Source: Juglans regia (lineage: Eukaryota; Streptophyta; Magnoliopsida; Fagales; Juglandaceae). Taken from it: DNA of 64,000 nucleotides. A program made the position numbers and the translations under genes. The stretch covers positions 19,396,097 to 19,460,096 of the forward strand of contig NC_049905.1 in NCBI RefSeq assembly GCF_001411555.2. Direction: 5' to 3'. Below the pieces are notes generated by a model. That model was not told the DNA's origin. It saw nothing but the letters and a program-made list of their open reading frames with translations, and made no database searches. This document shows positions 22,926 to 36,400 of this stretch, piece by piece (position 1 is the stretch's first letter; each line of letters begins with the position of its first letter).

Positions 22926-24445
22926 CATTATCATCTAAACAACAAAACGGTTCAAAAACTCTATATAAGAGAAGAATTTAGGTACGTAAAAAGGATGACA
23001 TTCATTGGTATTATTGAATTATTTTCAATCACTGAATTAGACATTGGAGGTGTTCTCTCAAACCTCCAAACCATCTTACTCTTTGGTTGTAGGTGATCGT
23101 GCGATGGTGGTGGTGAAACACGTCTATAACAAAACTTGTGTATCAAATTGGAAGAAAACGAAATCTTTGATAGTTTGATCATAATACAAAAAGAACGATA
23201 GTTTAAAGTAAAGGGTGATTTTTTTCAAACATATGAGATGCATTCCCAACAACTTGCCTCTCACGCTATGGCCTCCGTTTCCACGGGGGAAAGGACCCAC
23301 CGCTGCAGTATTTAGGAAAACTTCGTCGTAAGTATATTTTTAACATTTTTAATTATTAAAAAAAATTAAAAAAATATATAATTTTACTAATAAAAAAAAA
23401 TAATAAACAGATACTAATAAGTAGTAAGCCTATCATTATCTATAAATATATATATATATATTTATATATATACATCTCAATTTATTTATGAATCTTGGGA
23501 AGTATATCCCGTTAATGGGTCGAAGGGGTTTCACTTTCACCTAGCCTCCCTCATCTAGGAGATAAGACATTTCATTTCTTTTTTTCTTGGCAAAGTCTCA
23601 AACGGTACGATAGAGAGTGCATGCATGTATGGAGTACAAAGCTGTACGAACTCACAACAAGTATTGCATGCCTCTTGCTAGTACTGAGGTGTAGTACATT
23701 TTTGGGGCAAAAGTACTGAAATTCAAGTGTTCTCTGGACTACTCTATATAACATGGAATATCTCCATGGCATCACCAAATTGTTTGGAAACAAGGGCAAG
23801 ACATCCCTACAAAGGTGGAGTCGTCCTACAGAGACGACCTGAGATCACATGTGGGCATTCTTATGTTTGTTAAAATATGTTCTCAGGTCGCCCCTGCAGG
23901 ACCTTCCTCCACCACCTGGATCGGTTGTCTGCCTGACTTGCTGCTGCCGCAAGTGATCATAGCTTAATAGTCAGATCAGCAAGGTACTAAAAAGACTGAG
24001 TAATACTACTCATCATTCTCTCATCATCCTATAATGTGTCATTAGATGATTGAAAATTATTTATTATAGTTCACTTGTAAACCTATCATCTAATACCATA
24101 TAATGAGATGATGAAAAGATGCTGAGAAAATAGATGATGAATCAAGTTTTTCAAAAAAACATCCATGTTAATTAATTTATTAATTTATGTTAATTTAAAA
24201 AAAAAATTTGTTACCAAATATACCCTTCACTATGGGAGATAAAATATTCAAAACACAAATACTCTTTTATATTTGTTGATGCGGCATGCTTACATGACAA
24301 TGGTGTGTTTGATATGTCAATAAAAAAAAGTTTGCAAATAGAATTTTTCTTTCAAAAATAGAATTGCTTTTAGGCAAATGTATTACTGCTAAAGCTCAAC
24401 ACTTTTGTGTCCATAAATGACTGCTCATATAAATTCAAATGTGAT
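22926..24445. other. Intergenic region downstream of LAS1
   Basis: AT-rich. It holds a (TA)n tract near 23445-23472 and the hairpin at 23814-23913. The LAS1 3' UTR probably starts just below 24446; no single poly(A) signal stands out. No gene is recognised. Confidence 0.45.
23814..23913. repeat. Imperfect hairpin of about 31-33-bp arms
   Basis: Left arm 23814-23844 (starts GGTGGAG, ends CGACCTGAGA) pairs with right arm 23881-23913 (starts TCTCAGGTCG, ends CCTCCACC), with a few mismatches and small bulges. The spacer is 36 bases. Confidence 0.75.
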
Positions 24446-27400
24446 TTAAACCAAAATTCTTACATCAGACTCCATGGCAAGTAGCTCATCTTCCCCAACT
24501 CCCATCCAAATTCCACCTATCATCAGATGGCCTTTCACACCTTCCATTGATGGAATTGCATCCGACGCACATGCCTCCACTGTCTCCTTCCTCTTCTTAA
24601 TGCTTGACTTATCTATTTGCTGAATGTCACAACTGGCTTCTCTCTTGCTACTGCAACGGTTCAAGTCCCGGTTCCCTTCCCTTTCTGATGACTCTGGAAC
24701 CTTACTGTGGACATCACAACGCTCAAGAACAGGAAGACAGCCGGAGGAACCAAGGGTATGTGGCAACATACCAATTGGACAGGGGTTCCATGACCTTGAC
24801 ACAACCCATTTGTTTATATTTTTCGCATCACCGGATCTTGTCTCCGCAACTTTGCTCTTCATCCGGTTAAGTTTGACCAACTCTAGCTTCTTAGCTGCTT
24901 GACTGATGGATTCCTCTTGCTGGGTGAGTAGATTCGTCATAGAAGGGATTTCTTCTTCAGTAACATATAGATTTGATGAACCTAAAGAGGGAAGTTTTTT
25001 GAGTTTCTCAATCAGAATGCTCTGTCCCATCAGCTGGGCAAGATGGAGGGCTGAATCCATAAGCTGCTTGTTGCCTGAAGCTGATACCAGAAGACATTTA
25101 TGCAGAAGCTCTAAAAGAACAGTTTTCGACACATTTGTTTCTGTTGGATAAACTTCAATTTCCGCTGCTGAAAACTTTTGGCGAGGAGGCTTTAGTCCCT
25201 TGAGACTCTCAACAAGCCATGCAAACATAGAAGAAAGGTGCTGAATTTGGGAGATGTCCTGCCTATAGTCTGACCATGTCTGATGTTGTCTTCCTACACA
25301 GATTTACACATATCAAATCATGAAAGTGATCTGATTAGTATATATCGAACCTTTGGAGCAGATGTGAAAAATCATAACATGCAAAGCTAGAAGATATGCT
25401 ATGTGCAGCTTAACCATTTCTCAAGCCGGCTCTTATAACTTTTCAATGGAAAACTTTACATATAGTTAATGATTGAACATGTCCTTGAGAGACAGACTTG
25501 AGTGAAGAATTAAAATGACAATTGTGTATCAAAGCAAGGATATGTCTAACATGTTTCAAAAGGAAATAAAAATATAACTCAGTTGACGAAGTACATATGA
25601 ATCCAAAGTCTTAAGTAGCTCACGGAAGTATAATTTTCGATAACTCAACTTAACTCATCTAAGCTTTGATCCCAATTATATTGGAATCAGCTCTATAAAT
25701 CCTTGTCGATTAACCAGTGCTGGCCACATGTTTTCTTTTCCATAAGTCTATTCCATCCAAAATCATACCGCTATCCCTATTTAACGTATCCTTTTTCACC
25801 AACACCAACCATGCTTTTATAGGCCTTCCTCAAACTATTTCTTTCTCAACAATGCATTAATCGGTCTCGTTCCATATTATCAGAAATGTTAAGTGACTCA
25901 TCTTTTCCTCAAAAGGAAAGCCTCCTTACCTTTAAATGAATGACTACAATCCTTATCTCATCTTTTGAGTATTCCTACAGATACATCTTTACAATTTCAT
26001 TCAGTTAGACTCATTTTATCAAGAAATTGCTTCTTTGACAATCTAAAATTTCCATATCATAGAACATGAAGGGACTTAATGCAGTCTAATCAGAAGCTTC
26101 CCTTCAACTTGATAGATATCACGCGATCACATAGTGCTAATGCCCTTCACTAGAACTACTCCATTTTTCTTCTATAGCTACATCCTCTATCTCCCCATGC
26201 GAAGATTGTCAGTTTACAATCAAACAGTGACTTCCATTGGAAAGAACATATAAACAACGGAGAAAAAAGAGTCAGTAAAGGTGCAATCTATCAACTCCCT
26301 ATACCAAATCATAATAAGCCATAAGAATGTTGGGAAGAACCAACTTTTGAATTCATGTTGACCTCATTTGTAAGCTTATGCACAGGCTTCCTGTGGCCAA
26401 AAGAAAATGCTAGGAAGGAGCTCAGCTTACCTACAAGACTACAAATTTCTTTCTTCCTGCTCCTAGATATGCATGGGTGGTGGAAAATATAATTCCCAGT
26501 GTCAGCGACAGGAAAAAAAATCACAGCAGTCAAATAATTTATTACAAACTTGCTTGGTCTGTTGTGATCATGATTGCACTCTAATTAGTGTGACTTGAAT
26601 CCAATATAAAATCTCCTGATTGGAAGCATTTACAAGTAGCAATTTCGTGTAACATAAAAGTGAGATATCTGAACAAGGCCCAAAAGAATGCATAACAGGA
26701 TGTCACACAAAGGTTAAGTTGGTATTACCTGTCTCATATTTCATGGCTTCCTGAGTTTCAATCATATCAAGAACTGCTTTAAGAAGAGTCAGCAGTAACT
26801 CTGGCTCCTTATTTGAGAGTTTTGTTATCACAAGCTTCCAATTATCCATGGCAGTACACGTAATTGGACCAACTTGGAAATCTTCTGGAAGCTCAACCAA
26901 ATCTGAGGAATTTATGGCTTTCGACAAGAACTCCAGCAATATAGAAACAACTTCTGATGGGAAAGATGAATATAACTGAACAAGAATTTTCAAGTTCTTG
27001 GTAATCTGTTTCTTAGAAACTGAAACAAGAAAATATCCATCAGCCAACATATATATGAAAACAGACGCACGCTAGCACATATCTCTAAGAAGAAATTAAG
27101 TAAAACTTTATTTTCAATTTTAAAATAAAAAAGATTTCATATTTAGAATAAAGCAAAAGCTTCACTCTATAGTTTTAAGTTGGATATTGTGCTTTTTAAT
27201 GAAGTTTTTATAAATTATCAAAAAAGAAAATGATTCATATCTGCAAATTTTGATAGCTTTATACTTTCATCTTTTGCACGTATCAACAGTTGTACCTCTA
27301 CATATATATAAACGCAATGCACTTTAACAATTTAAAATAACTTCCTTGTTGCTATCATTTAATCTACACTCACTTATTAAGAAAAAATCATTTAACATAC

Positions 27401-30400
27401 ACTCTTGTATCACTTGGTGTCTAAGTTTGATGGTGTTTGATGAAGTAAATGCCTAATTGTTTTTCCAACTAAATTTCCTTGTGACTTTCATTTTTTAACA
27501 AAAATCTTCTTTAATATCAAACGTCTTCCACCTCTCTGATATGGACAACAATACAACACTCTTACTATACTTGAGGCAATGCAGTATGGTACATTTACAG
27601 ATGCATTCATAATCTACCAGGTCAAAAAAATCACCAGTACAATGATCTTACCCCCAGATTTTGATAATTGATGCTTGCGACCTACAAGCGAGAAAAATTT
27701 ATTACGCCCCCAAAGTAATTCGCAATGTCTGCTACCTATGAAAGTGAAAACAAATTGATAGAATTATGATATCCTAGAGGACTACTAAGTATCATATGTA
27801 CATAACCAAAATGTGATCAATCAATAACAAGCATATGATATCAAATGCAAAATGTATGCATGAAGAATGGTAAAGAACCAATAGCTTAGCAGCACACAAG
27901 TGGAATTTTAGTAAAAGTGAAAAGCACTTAATTGTCCTGGCTTTCTGCAATTTCCCATGCAGTTGTGAAACACTCACCTAGCCCATATATATTACTCACT
28001 AGTTTCACTAAATTTTCAATCATGTCTTATGTTTCAATCTTTCTGAACAAGCAAAGAGTGACAATTCTAAACTTTCAACTTGTGTAACAGCCAAATACCT
28101 TATTTTTTCCTGATATCCAATACAATCCTACTGTAACCATTTATATGCGGAAAAAAAACATTCTAAAAGAAAAACAAATCAAGCTAAATGCTCCACAACC
28201 ACATGAATCAGCACCTGCACCCACATTTAACTTTCCAGTCCCTTAACCAACAAACACATGTGAAATAAAATCACTATTGGGCAGGTCAGTGTTGGGGAGG
28301 GGGGAAGGTTTAAAATAAGGGAGTACAGCTTTCGAAAGAGGAATCTCAGCTGAATTAGAACCCAAGAACAAAGATAAGAACCCCTATAATATGATATATA
28401 AATCAAGATTTGGTGGAGATCTCCCGAAAATAAAGAACAAGCAATGGTTGGTGGGAAAATTGTTTTTATTTATTCATTTATTCTCCTTTTCTTTTCTTTT
28501 CTTTTTTTTTTTTTTGGGGATGCACGGATGTATCTATACATATATGTACATATCCAGCCCCCATATCGTTCATAGGACAGACAAAAAAGATAAATTCCTA
28601 TGAATATTGATTGCACATGAATGCGAAGCTCATGTTCCTTAGATAGGTATCACACAATGCTCAATGCAGAATCCTTTTCAATAGTATCAACCCATTTACC
28701 ACATAAATTGAAAAAATTAGCGATGTGTATTATTATCACAGCATCACTTATCAAAAACACTAATAGAAAAGAAGAAAAGAAAGTTTCGTACATACGTTTT
28801 CCCTTTGGTGAAGAAGAACACAAGGGACTCTGCTTGAATTTCAGAGCGAGAGCCAATTCACTGAGTTTAAATTTAATTTCTTCTCTGACGCTAGTGGTTC
28901 CAGCACCTTGAAATGGAATTGCCTTCTTTTGAGGCTCCCAATAATATGATTTCAACCAATCAAGTGCCTGCTTCATCAACCAAACATGATATTTTCAAAT
29001 ATCCCAAGCTTTAGAATGAGTAATTGCAACAGAATGGATGAATAAATAATGCAACAGAATGGATGCATGAGCTCCGATTCTAGGGTAAAAAATATCCAAA
29101 CTAGATAGGTATGTCTTCTAGAACATTACTCTGTGGACCCTTCTATTATTTTTTTCTTTTGATAAGTAAGAAAGAATTTTATTCATCGAGTGAAATAGGC
29201 GCAGCCCATGCATACAGGAAGTATACAAAAGAAAACACCTAATTACATTCTATAAAGAAGGAAACGAAAACAGAAAATCATGAGCTGAATTGCCATCAAG
29301 CACTATAGCTGAAAACCATTGAAATAAAGCAAAGGCAAAGAATTTCCAGATTTCCTCCATAGTGCGCTCCTTATTATTAAAACATCTCTCATTCCTTTCC
29401 CACCAAATACACCACATGAGACATAACGGAACCATCTTCCACACAACAGCCCACTTGAGGAGAACTTTGCAATCCAATCCAACACGCAAGTAAATCCACT
29501 ACTTTCATAGGCATCACCCAAGCCATCCCAACTCTACTGAAAACACCATCCCACAGTGCCTTTGCCACCTCACAGTGCCGAAGTAAATGATCCACAGATT
29601 CCCCATGTTTCTTTCACATGAAACGCCACTCCATAACAAGAAGACCGCACTTTCTCAAGTTATCGATTGTCAGAATATTCCCAAGTGATGCTGTCCATAT
29701 GAAAAAAGCAACTTTGGAAGCCACAAGTGACCTCCAAATACTCTTCCAAGGAAAAGGAGGACAATGATGAACAGTCAACGCCTTATAGTAAGACCGTACC
29801 GAAAACTTTTTACTGCCCGTATGCTTCCATATCATTCTTCATTCTATCCCTCTCATTACCACCAACCCCCAGTGAGTGTAAGAAGCTGAAAAAATCAGAG
29901 ACCTCATCAATTTCCCAGTCCTGTACAGTTAAACAAACATCCCACTGCAATATTCCATTGGAACGGTTTAACAAATCAGCAACAGTAGCATTCCGATTGG
30001 CTGCCTAACGAAAAATAACCGGAAACATACTAGAAAGAGCCGGATCACCACACCAAACATCAAGCCAAAACGGATCCTTTAACCCTTATCACGGACCCTT
30101 CTGTTATTCTTCCCCCCTTTTTAACTTTTCCATGAATTTTTAAGACACAGAATTAATATTGTTTTGCCTTGGGGGAAAATTCTTCTTCATACTGATAAAA
30201 AAATTTCTTTTGCCTTGGGATCCAAGACGCAAAAATTATCTCCCTCGAATAAAATTAATAACAAGGTCTGTTTCTAGTTCTTAAATAGGTGTATTCACAT
30301 GTATACTTCCAGTGTACCTGGGCTATGCCTACTTTTTTTATCAATGAAATAATTTATTACTTATAAAACAAAAAAATTAATAACAAGGCAGCCAGCCCAA

Positions 30401-33400
30401 ATAATCATCTTAATTTCAATTAATCCAACACCAAAAAATTGCGCTAAAGAAAACAGTCTCAGATGTTCGGTGACTGAAACAAACCGTGAGAGCTTAACTC
30501 GAAGACTAAGCATCAAGCCAACTCAATGATGCATTATTGTCTTGCCTTTTGAAATTCAAGTTCTAAAAGCTGAGTTTTTCACCTTACCAAATGTCAGACC
30601 AAACCCTTAACAAGAATATTCTATCAAAAGGAATGTGAGTTATCCATTGTCTGCTCTCGATCCTTTTTCCATAACTTCATTCCTTTAGGTAGCTTCTATA
30701 GGTTTTAAAGAGCTGAGCTTCCATGATTCTCTTGTTTCATTTCCTATTCTTAATTTGATGTTCCTCTTATACACTTCTGTGTACCTGGGCTATGCTTTTT
30801 GCGTTTTTTAATAAAATCTTCAATTATGGAAGGCTTTGTTATAGTTGAACTGATTTATTGTTCGGTCATGCAAGCCTCTGTGGCTACATTAAATATCTTC
30901 ACAGAACTTTTCAGTGGAAATTGAGAAAATTTCATGCTTCAAATTTTATTCTTGGCACATGACACTTCATACACTTAAAATGCAATTAATAAGATGTGAT
31001 TTATGGTCTAACCAGTGGCCCAGATCAGACCAAACTTGGCACATAAGCAAATGAATACCTCCTAATCAGAACTTAAAAATGTCCTCTAAAACTGTAAACA
31101 TCCAGAATTACCTACTCATGTTTCCCCAACACTTGTTTTATTAGGTAACAAAGGAGAAAATATATATTTTTTTTTATGAATAACAAAGGAGAAAATGCAT
31201 TAATATTAATGATGCAGTATTTCATAAAATTAATATTGTTTTTTTTACAAGTAAGAAGATATTTTATTGATATAGAAATATGCAAAATAGGCACAGCCCA
31301 AGTACACAGGAAGTATACATGTGAAAAATTAATATTGTTAGAACTAATATGTTAGAGATTTTTGCAGAAAATAAATTGGATTATGCTCTACCTCAATCCT
31401 ATTGTCAGTAAATTGCATATATTCTTGAGCCACATTTGCCATAATTATTTTTCCTCCTAACGTTAAGTCCTTAGTCTTCTCAAAAACCGAACACAGCCTT
31501 GGGAAATAATTTTGGTCCAATCATCTAATAACATAGTAATAATTTGTAATTGAGACAGTAATTCTAGACACCTACAAATGCTAATCACAATTGTAACTTG
31601 CAGAATGAGAAGGAAGAATCAGAAATTGTCCAAACTAAAGATTAGAATAGCAAGAATGAAACATACCTTAACTGAGGCACTACGAACCATCTTAAGTGCA
31701 GGAAGTTCACGGTGAGATCCCTCTAGAATCATAGCAATTAAAAGAGCGAGAAACAAAATTAATTCTCTATTTGACTCAATCCAGGACATATCAATGATCA
31801 AGAACAAAATTGGATTTGAAAATAATGAGCAACACCATAGGCTTCACAGTCAAGCAGCATCACATTAGATGGGGTGCTTAAAATAATTAAACTCACTCCT
31901 ATATTAGTGGGGGATGGGTGTGTGCAAAGACCAGGAACTATACTAAAAGATTAATCAAAACAAAAAGTGAAAAATAAAATTGGTACACATGTAATAATAT
32001 CTTCTTTTTTTAATAAGTTGGTACACATGTAATAATATCTCCATGTCAAAAAAATTTTATAAGTATTTCCACGTTATAATTAAATAGTTGAAGTTGCTTA
32101 CCATGACGAATATCAATCAGCATTCGTGGAATACCAATTGCATCAGCCGCCACCGCAATTGAAACCTCTGTTTTCTTACGTGCCTTCTCGATAACACCAT
32201 TCACAAGCCTTCAAAAATAAGTTTCATATGTGAACATAGCTTCCATAACATGCATGCACACCAACAGGCAACTTGATCAACTCTAAGAATAAGCATGACT
32301 ACCATACAAGTTTGGGTGGCCAACATGTCAAATCCCAATCCCGCATTGGATATAATCTAGATAGAATGGGTAGGTCTTAAAGATAGTTGTAAGTAGTCCA
32401 TGCAGAACTTAACATTCATAACTACTTTTATAACCTACTCACTACATGAGAGTTATTTCATATTCCCAATGTGGGACTAGCGTGCTGCACAATGTGAATA
32501 AAAATTGGTAATAGTTAGCAGTTAAATTTGCTTTCTTTGCAGGATTGCAGGTAATTGGAGTGAGCTTCATTAAGTTTTCTTTCATCCCAGAATAGGTCAG
32601 TGACATGGTTCTAAACCTGTTCAATAAATAGATGTGTTTATAAGGTTATACCTGTGTGTGTGCAAAGTGGAGCCCATGTAAAGTCTGTAAAAAAACATTG
32701 TATCCCTTTCAAACTTGGATTATAATATGCTCCATATCATTGGGTCAACAAAATTGTGATTTTCAACCATTGAAATCCAGCAATTAGGGGTGTAATTCTG
32801 ACTGATCGGTTTGAAACACACCCCTCCGACTTCCAACCCTAAGGAAGCCAGTAGAAAGAAAATGCTTCCAAATGAGATGACATAGAGGTATTACAAGCCA
32901 AGTCGAGTTTGGTTTTTGGCTCAAAAGTCGGAAGATCTAACCCGCACTTCTTTTTTTATAAGTAAACATATGATCTAGGATCATTATAAATGGCATACCA
33001 ATTGACAACCCATTTTTAATGGATCAATAAAAATTATTTAAAATTAGTGATTCGGTGAAAATGAGTTGTCCATTGACAATTGGTATGCCAACTAGCATTT
33101 CTCAAAGATTTAGCTCCCACTTCACTGCCATTATCCCCGTCTAGAGCTAAGATCCACCATTGACAGCCAAGATCTAGCGAGTTTTGACAGAACCTCACCC
33201 CATCCACCAAACAAGCTAACAGTCTCTACCCATTTCCAGTCTTCTCTCCCAACATTTAGCCAAAGACCCCTCTCTTCCACTGCATGCACAAAAGACACAG
33301 AATCATAGAAGCTAAAAAGGGAATTTGTTTTGGGTAAACTATCATTATGGGAAGCAATGCCTTCAAACCACTCTTAGGGCTAATTTGTGTCCCTGCAATG

Positions 33401-36400
33401 GCACAAAACATTCTCCATTCTTGGCAACAGCTTAGAAAAGAGAATAAGAGTGCAAGGCATAGCACAGCTAGCATAAGTAAAGTGATGTGCCTTGGAATTG
33501 AATACGCATGGTCAACAATTTTCATTCAAGTTGTTGGCAATATATTTGATTGTACAAAAAAGAAAAAGCAAAAAAAAAAAGCGGTCGTTGAAAAATTCTC
33601 TCTAAATAAATGGTTGACAGATTGCACATATACGCATTAAAGGATATGACTTGAGAATATTTAATGCACTTTTCATTCAAATGGTTCACAGCCAATTGAG
33701 TGGCGTGATTCTCTTCACATGCGCTAAGAATAATAGCAATGACTTTGAATGGGAAACTTGTCAAGATGCAGCACCAGTAAGTTTATATATTCACACATTA
33801 AATATCAATATATATATCTCAGGTTGAATCAAAAGGGATATTGGTCAAAAGAATTAAAAGCATTCCTGTAGTTGAACCAAAATGGACTTCCAACCTGTGG
33901 AGGGTGGGTTCATCTCGGGGAAAAAAATACACACACATCAGGTCAGGAATCATTTTTCATCGAGCAGCCCTACCAGAAATAGTTTGTGAGAAGGTAGTCC
34001 TCCTTTGCATACATATTGTAGTATCAAAACCATACTGCTAAATCATCAATGTCCCAAAAGCATGAGCTGGTAGGAAATGGTAGATTTAATATGATACCCT
34101 ATATGATAATGTTAATGATAAGGATAGGTGGTGTATGGGATCCCACATTGCTTGGGAATGAGAAGTTCTTGCTTCTTATAAGGTTTCAATGGGGCTCCAA
34201 TTGTATCATTGACTAGTCCTTTTAAAGTATAGGTCATGTGGTTTGGGCTTTCTATTGGGGCATTACAAATGGTATCAGAGCCTATCCCAACCAGAAATGT
34301 GGGACTTAAGCTGTGCCAACTATGACAGACTGGACCGATGAGGACGACGGGAATTTAAGGAGTAGATTGTGATACCCCATATGATAAGGATAATGGTAGG
34401 TGATATATGAGATCCCACATTGCTTGGGAAGGAGAAGTTTTTTCTCTTTATAAAGTTCCAATGGGGCTCCAATTATATCATTGACTAGGCTTTTTAGAGT
34501 ATAGGTCATGTGGTTTGGGTCTTCTATTGGGGCATTACATTTAATCATTTGATAAATATTCTAACACAGCCTGGTGTAGGACCAGACAACACATGGACCT
34601 CACCTATGGACTTTTTAATTGGGAGGTAATGATATATTTGAACTAAAGACCTCTACTCTAATACTCGATAAAATCATCAACAATCCCAATATCTTGAGCT
34701 AATAGGAAAATATAGATTTAATCATTTGTTGAATATTTTGATACATACTAAATAAAGATTAATACACAACATCAGTTGCTTTATGGTAAATCAGGTGACC
34801 AGCATCCAGTCTAAATAATCTCTACCACTTATTGAAAAGGACTCTATTTGGCTATTTTATGTTCTTTCCGCGGCATGTTATGGTAAAATGTCATGAGATG
34901 ATCTACAGTGAGAGTGTGCTTCAGTCTTCAATAAGGCTGGTTGGGGAAAAAGTTATCCTTGAGCTAAATCAGCGACGGAACCTTTCATGGTAAACAAAAA
35001 GTTAAAATTTATTATTGCAACCACCACACAATAGTGCTAGTTTGTGCCTCTGGATCCTAGAGAAAAAAAGTTTGCTAGATGTAGTCGAGTAACCCAATAA
35101 GATTCTTGATCCTCTAATTGGCAGCGATCTGGAGAATGGTTCCTATATGTATGTGCTAGTGCATTTGGCGGGAGAGAAATGATAAAAGCTCTGCTGCACC
35201 AACCACACCCACACACTCATGCCGAAAACAGCCAGCTAGTCAAAAAACTTGTCCTTTATTTGAACTTGACGAGAAGCTTCCGTGCTCACCTACTGCCCTT
35301 GCTCTTACACACTCCAATGCTGCTAATGCTTATAGTCCTGCTCCTAGTTCCGACAGTCCTACTAGTTCGGTTTTGTCTGATAGTCCTATTAAAAGTCCAA
35401 TGTCCCGTGAGAGAACAATGGATGAGCTTAAAGTTTTCTTTTTTAAAACTTTGTTCTTATGGGCGGGGGCTATTGTTTGTAATGGGCTAAATATGTCCAT
35501 GATCTTCTACTTTCGATTGTAAACTCTAATTAGGTTATTCTCATGTATACTCATTAGTCATTACTCAATGTACTTGGGCTTTGCCTACTTCTATGAATAA
35601 ACTTTCTTGATTACCTATCAAAAAGATTCTTGATCCTCTAATATAATCAAAGCGACTATAAATTTTCCGCTCCACAGGTTCAACTAGTACTGTTGTTCAT
35701 GCCAATCCACCACTATATTTAGATCGCTCACTTAGAGCTTCAGAACATGACTAAAAATTCATTATTATTGTTTTTTTGTTCTGTAAAATATGTAGCAACA
35801 CTATCTTCTGTCATTCTGGCCATCACAAGTTGTCTTATGTCATAGTCATCTCAACCAGAGAAAAAGGGAGAGGATTTATTTTATTGTCAATGAAATTCAC
35901 TGCACAAATCAAGCGCTTCTAATCCTCCTTTTAGGGAAAAGAATGAATAAATGATTAAAAAAAAAAAAGATGAAGTAAATGAAGCAACCTCACCTAATAA
36001 TTGCCATGCAGTACAACATTGCCAAAATTTCCTCAGAAAGTGAACCATTGTTGGTTTGGTCCTCTCTGTAATCAAATGTAGCACCATGTGATTGGTCCTT
36101 TCTACTATCAAACCAAAAAGGCACAAGAAAATGGTTAGACAATTAGTTAATTCATAGCATATTGCATATATGAAAAACATAATTTACACCATATAACTTG
36201 CAGGTGAAGACTTCAAAAAGAAGAAAAAGAGCAAAATCCTAGAGTTTGATAAAACCGAATATACATTTTAATTCCATAGTAACTTCCTTTCTTCATCCAT
36301 AACTTTTACAAAAATTCCAAAAGCTAACATGCAGTAACTGCAATTTCTGCAGCATTTCAGTTTTCCTTGACCAATAAAAATGCACGTACTTATAAATTGA

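Larger units (their letters stand above)
28968..31666 (-). other. LAS1 intron 5, retroelement-rich
   Basis: 2699 bp holding three LINE-derived insertions with their own target duplications (29151-30092, 30267-30372, 31241-31324) and a LINE-like 3' tail at about 30770-30833. Their total is about 1.1-1.2 kb of the intron. Confidence 0.88.
32209..35993 (-). other. LAS1 intron 3, retroelement-rich
   Basis: At 3785 bp it is the largest LAS1 intron. It contains the TRIM at 34092-34539 and the LINE-tailed insertion at 35119-35622. The remainder is AT-rich with no recognised gene. Confidence 0.88.

Noticed and set aside
32290..32640. Possible further TRIM or inverted element with ATTCCCAATGTGGGACTA wording in LAS1 intron 3
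   Set aside because: The wording is reminiscent of TRIM LTRs, but I found no second LTR, primer-binding site or target duplication.
34330..34360. Hammerhead-like wording CCGATGAGGACGACGGGAA in the TRIM interior
   Set aside because: A hammerhead needs CUGAUGA and GAAA; both are altered here and no three-stem fold is evident. It sits where TRIM interiors often carry similar sequence before the polypurine tract.
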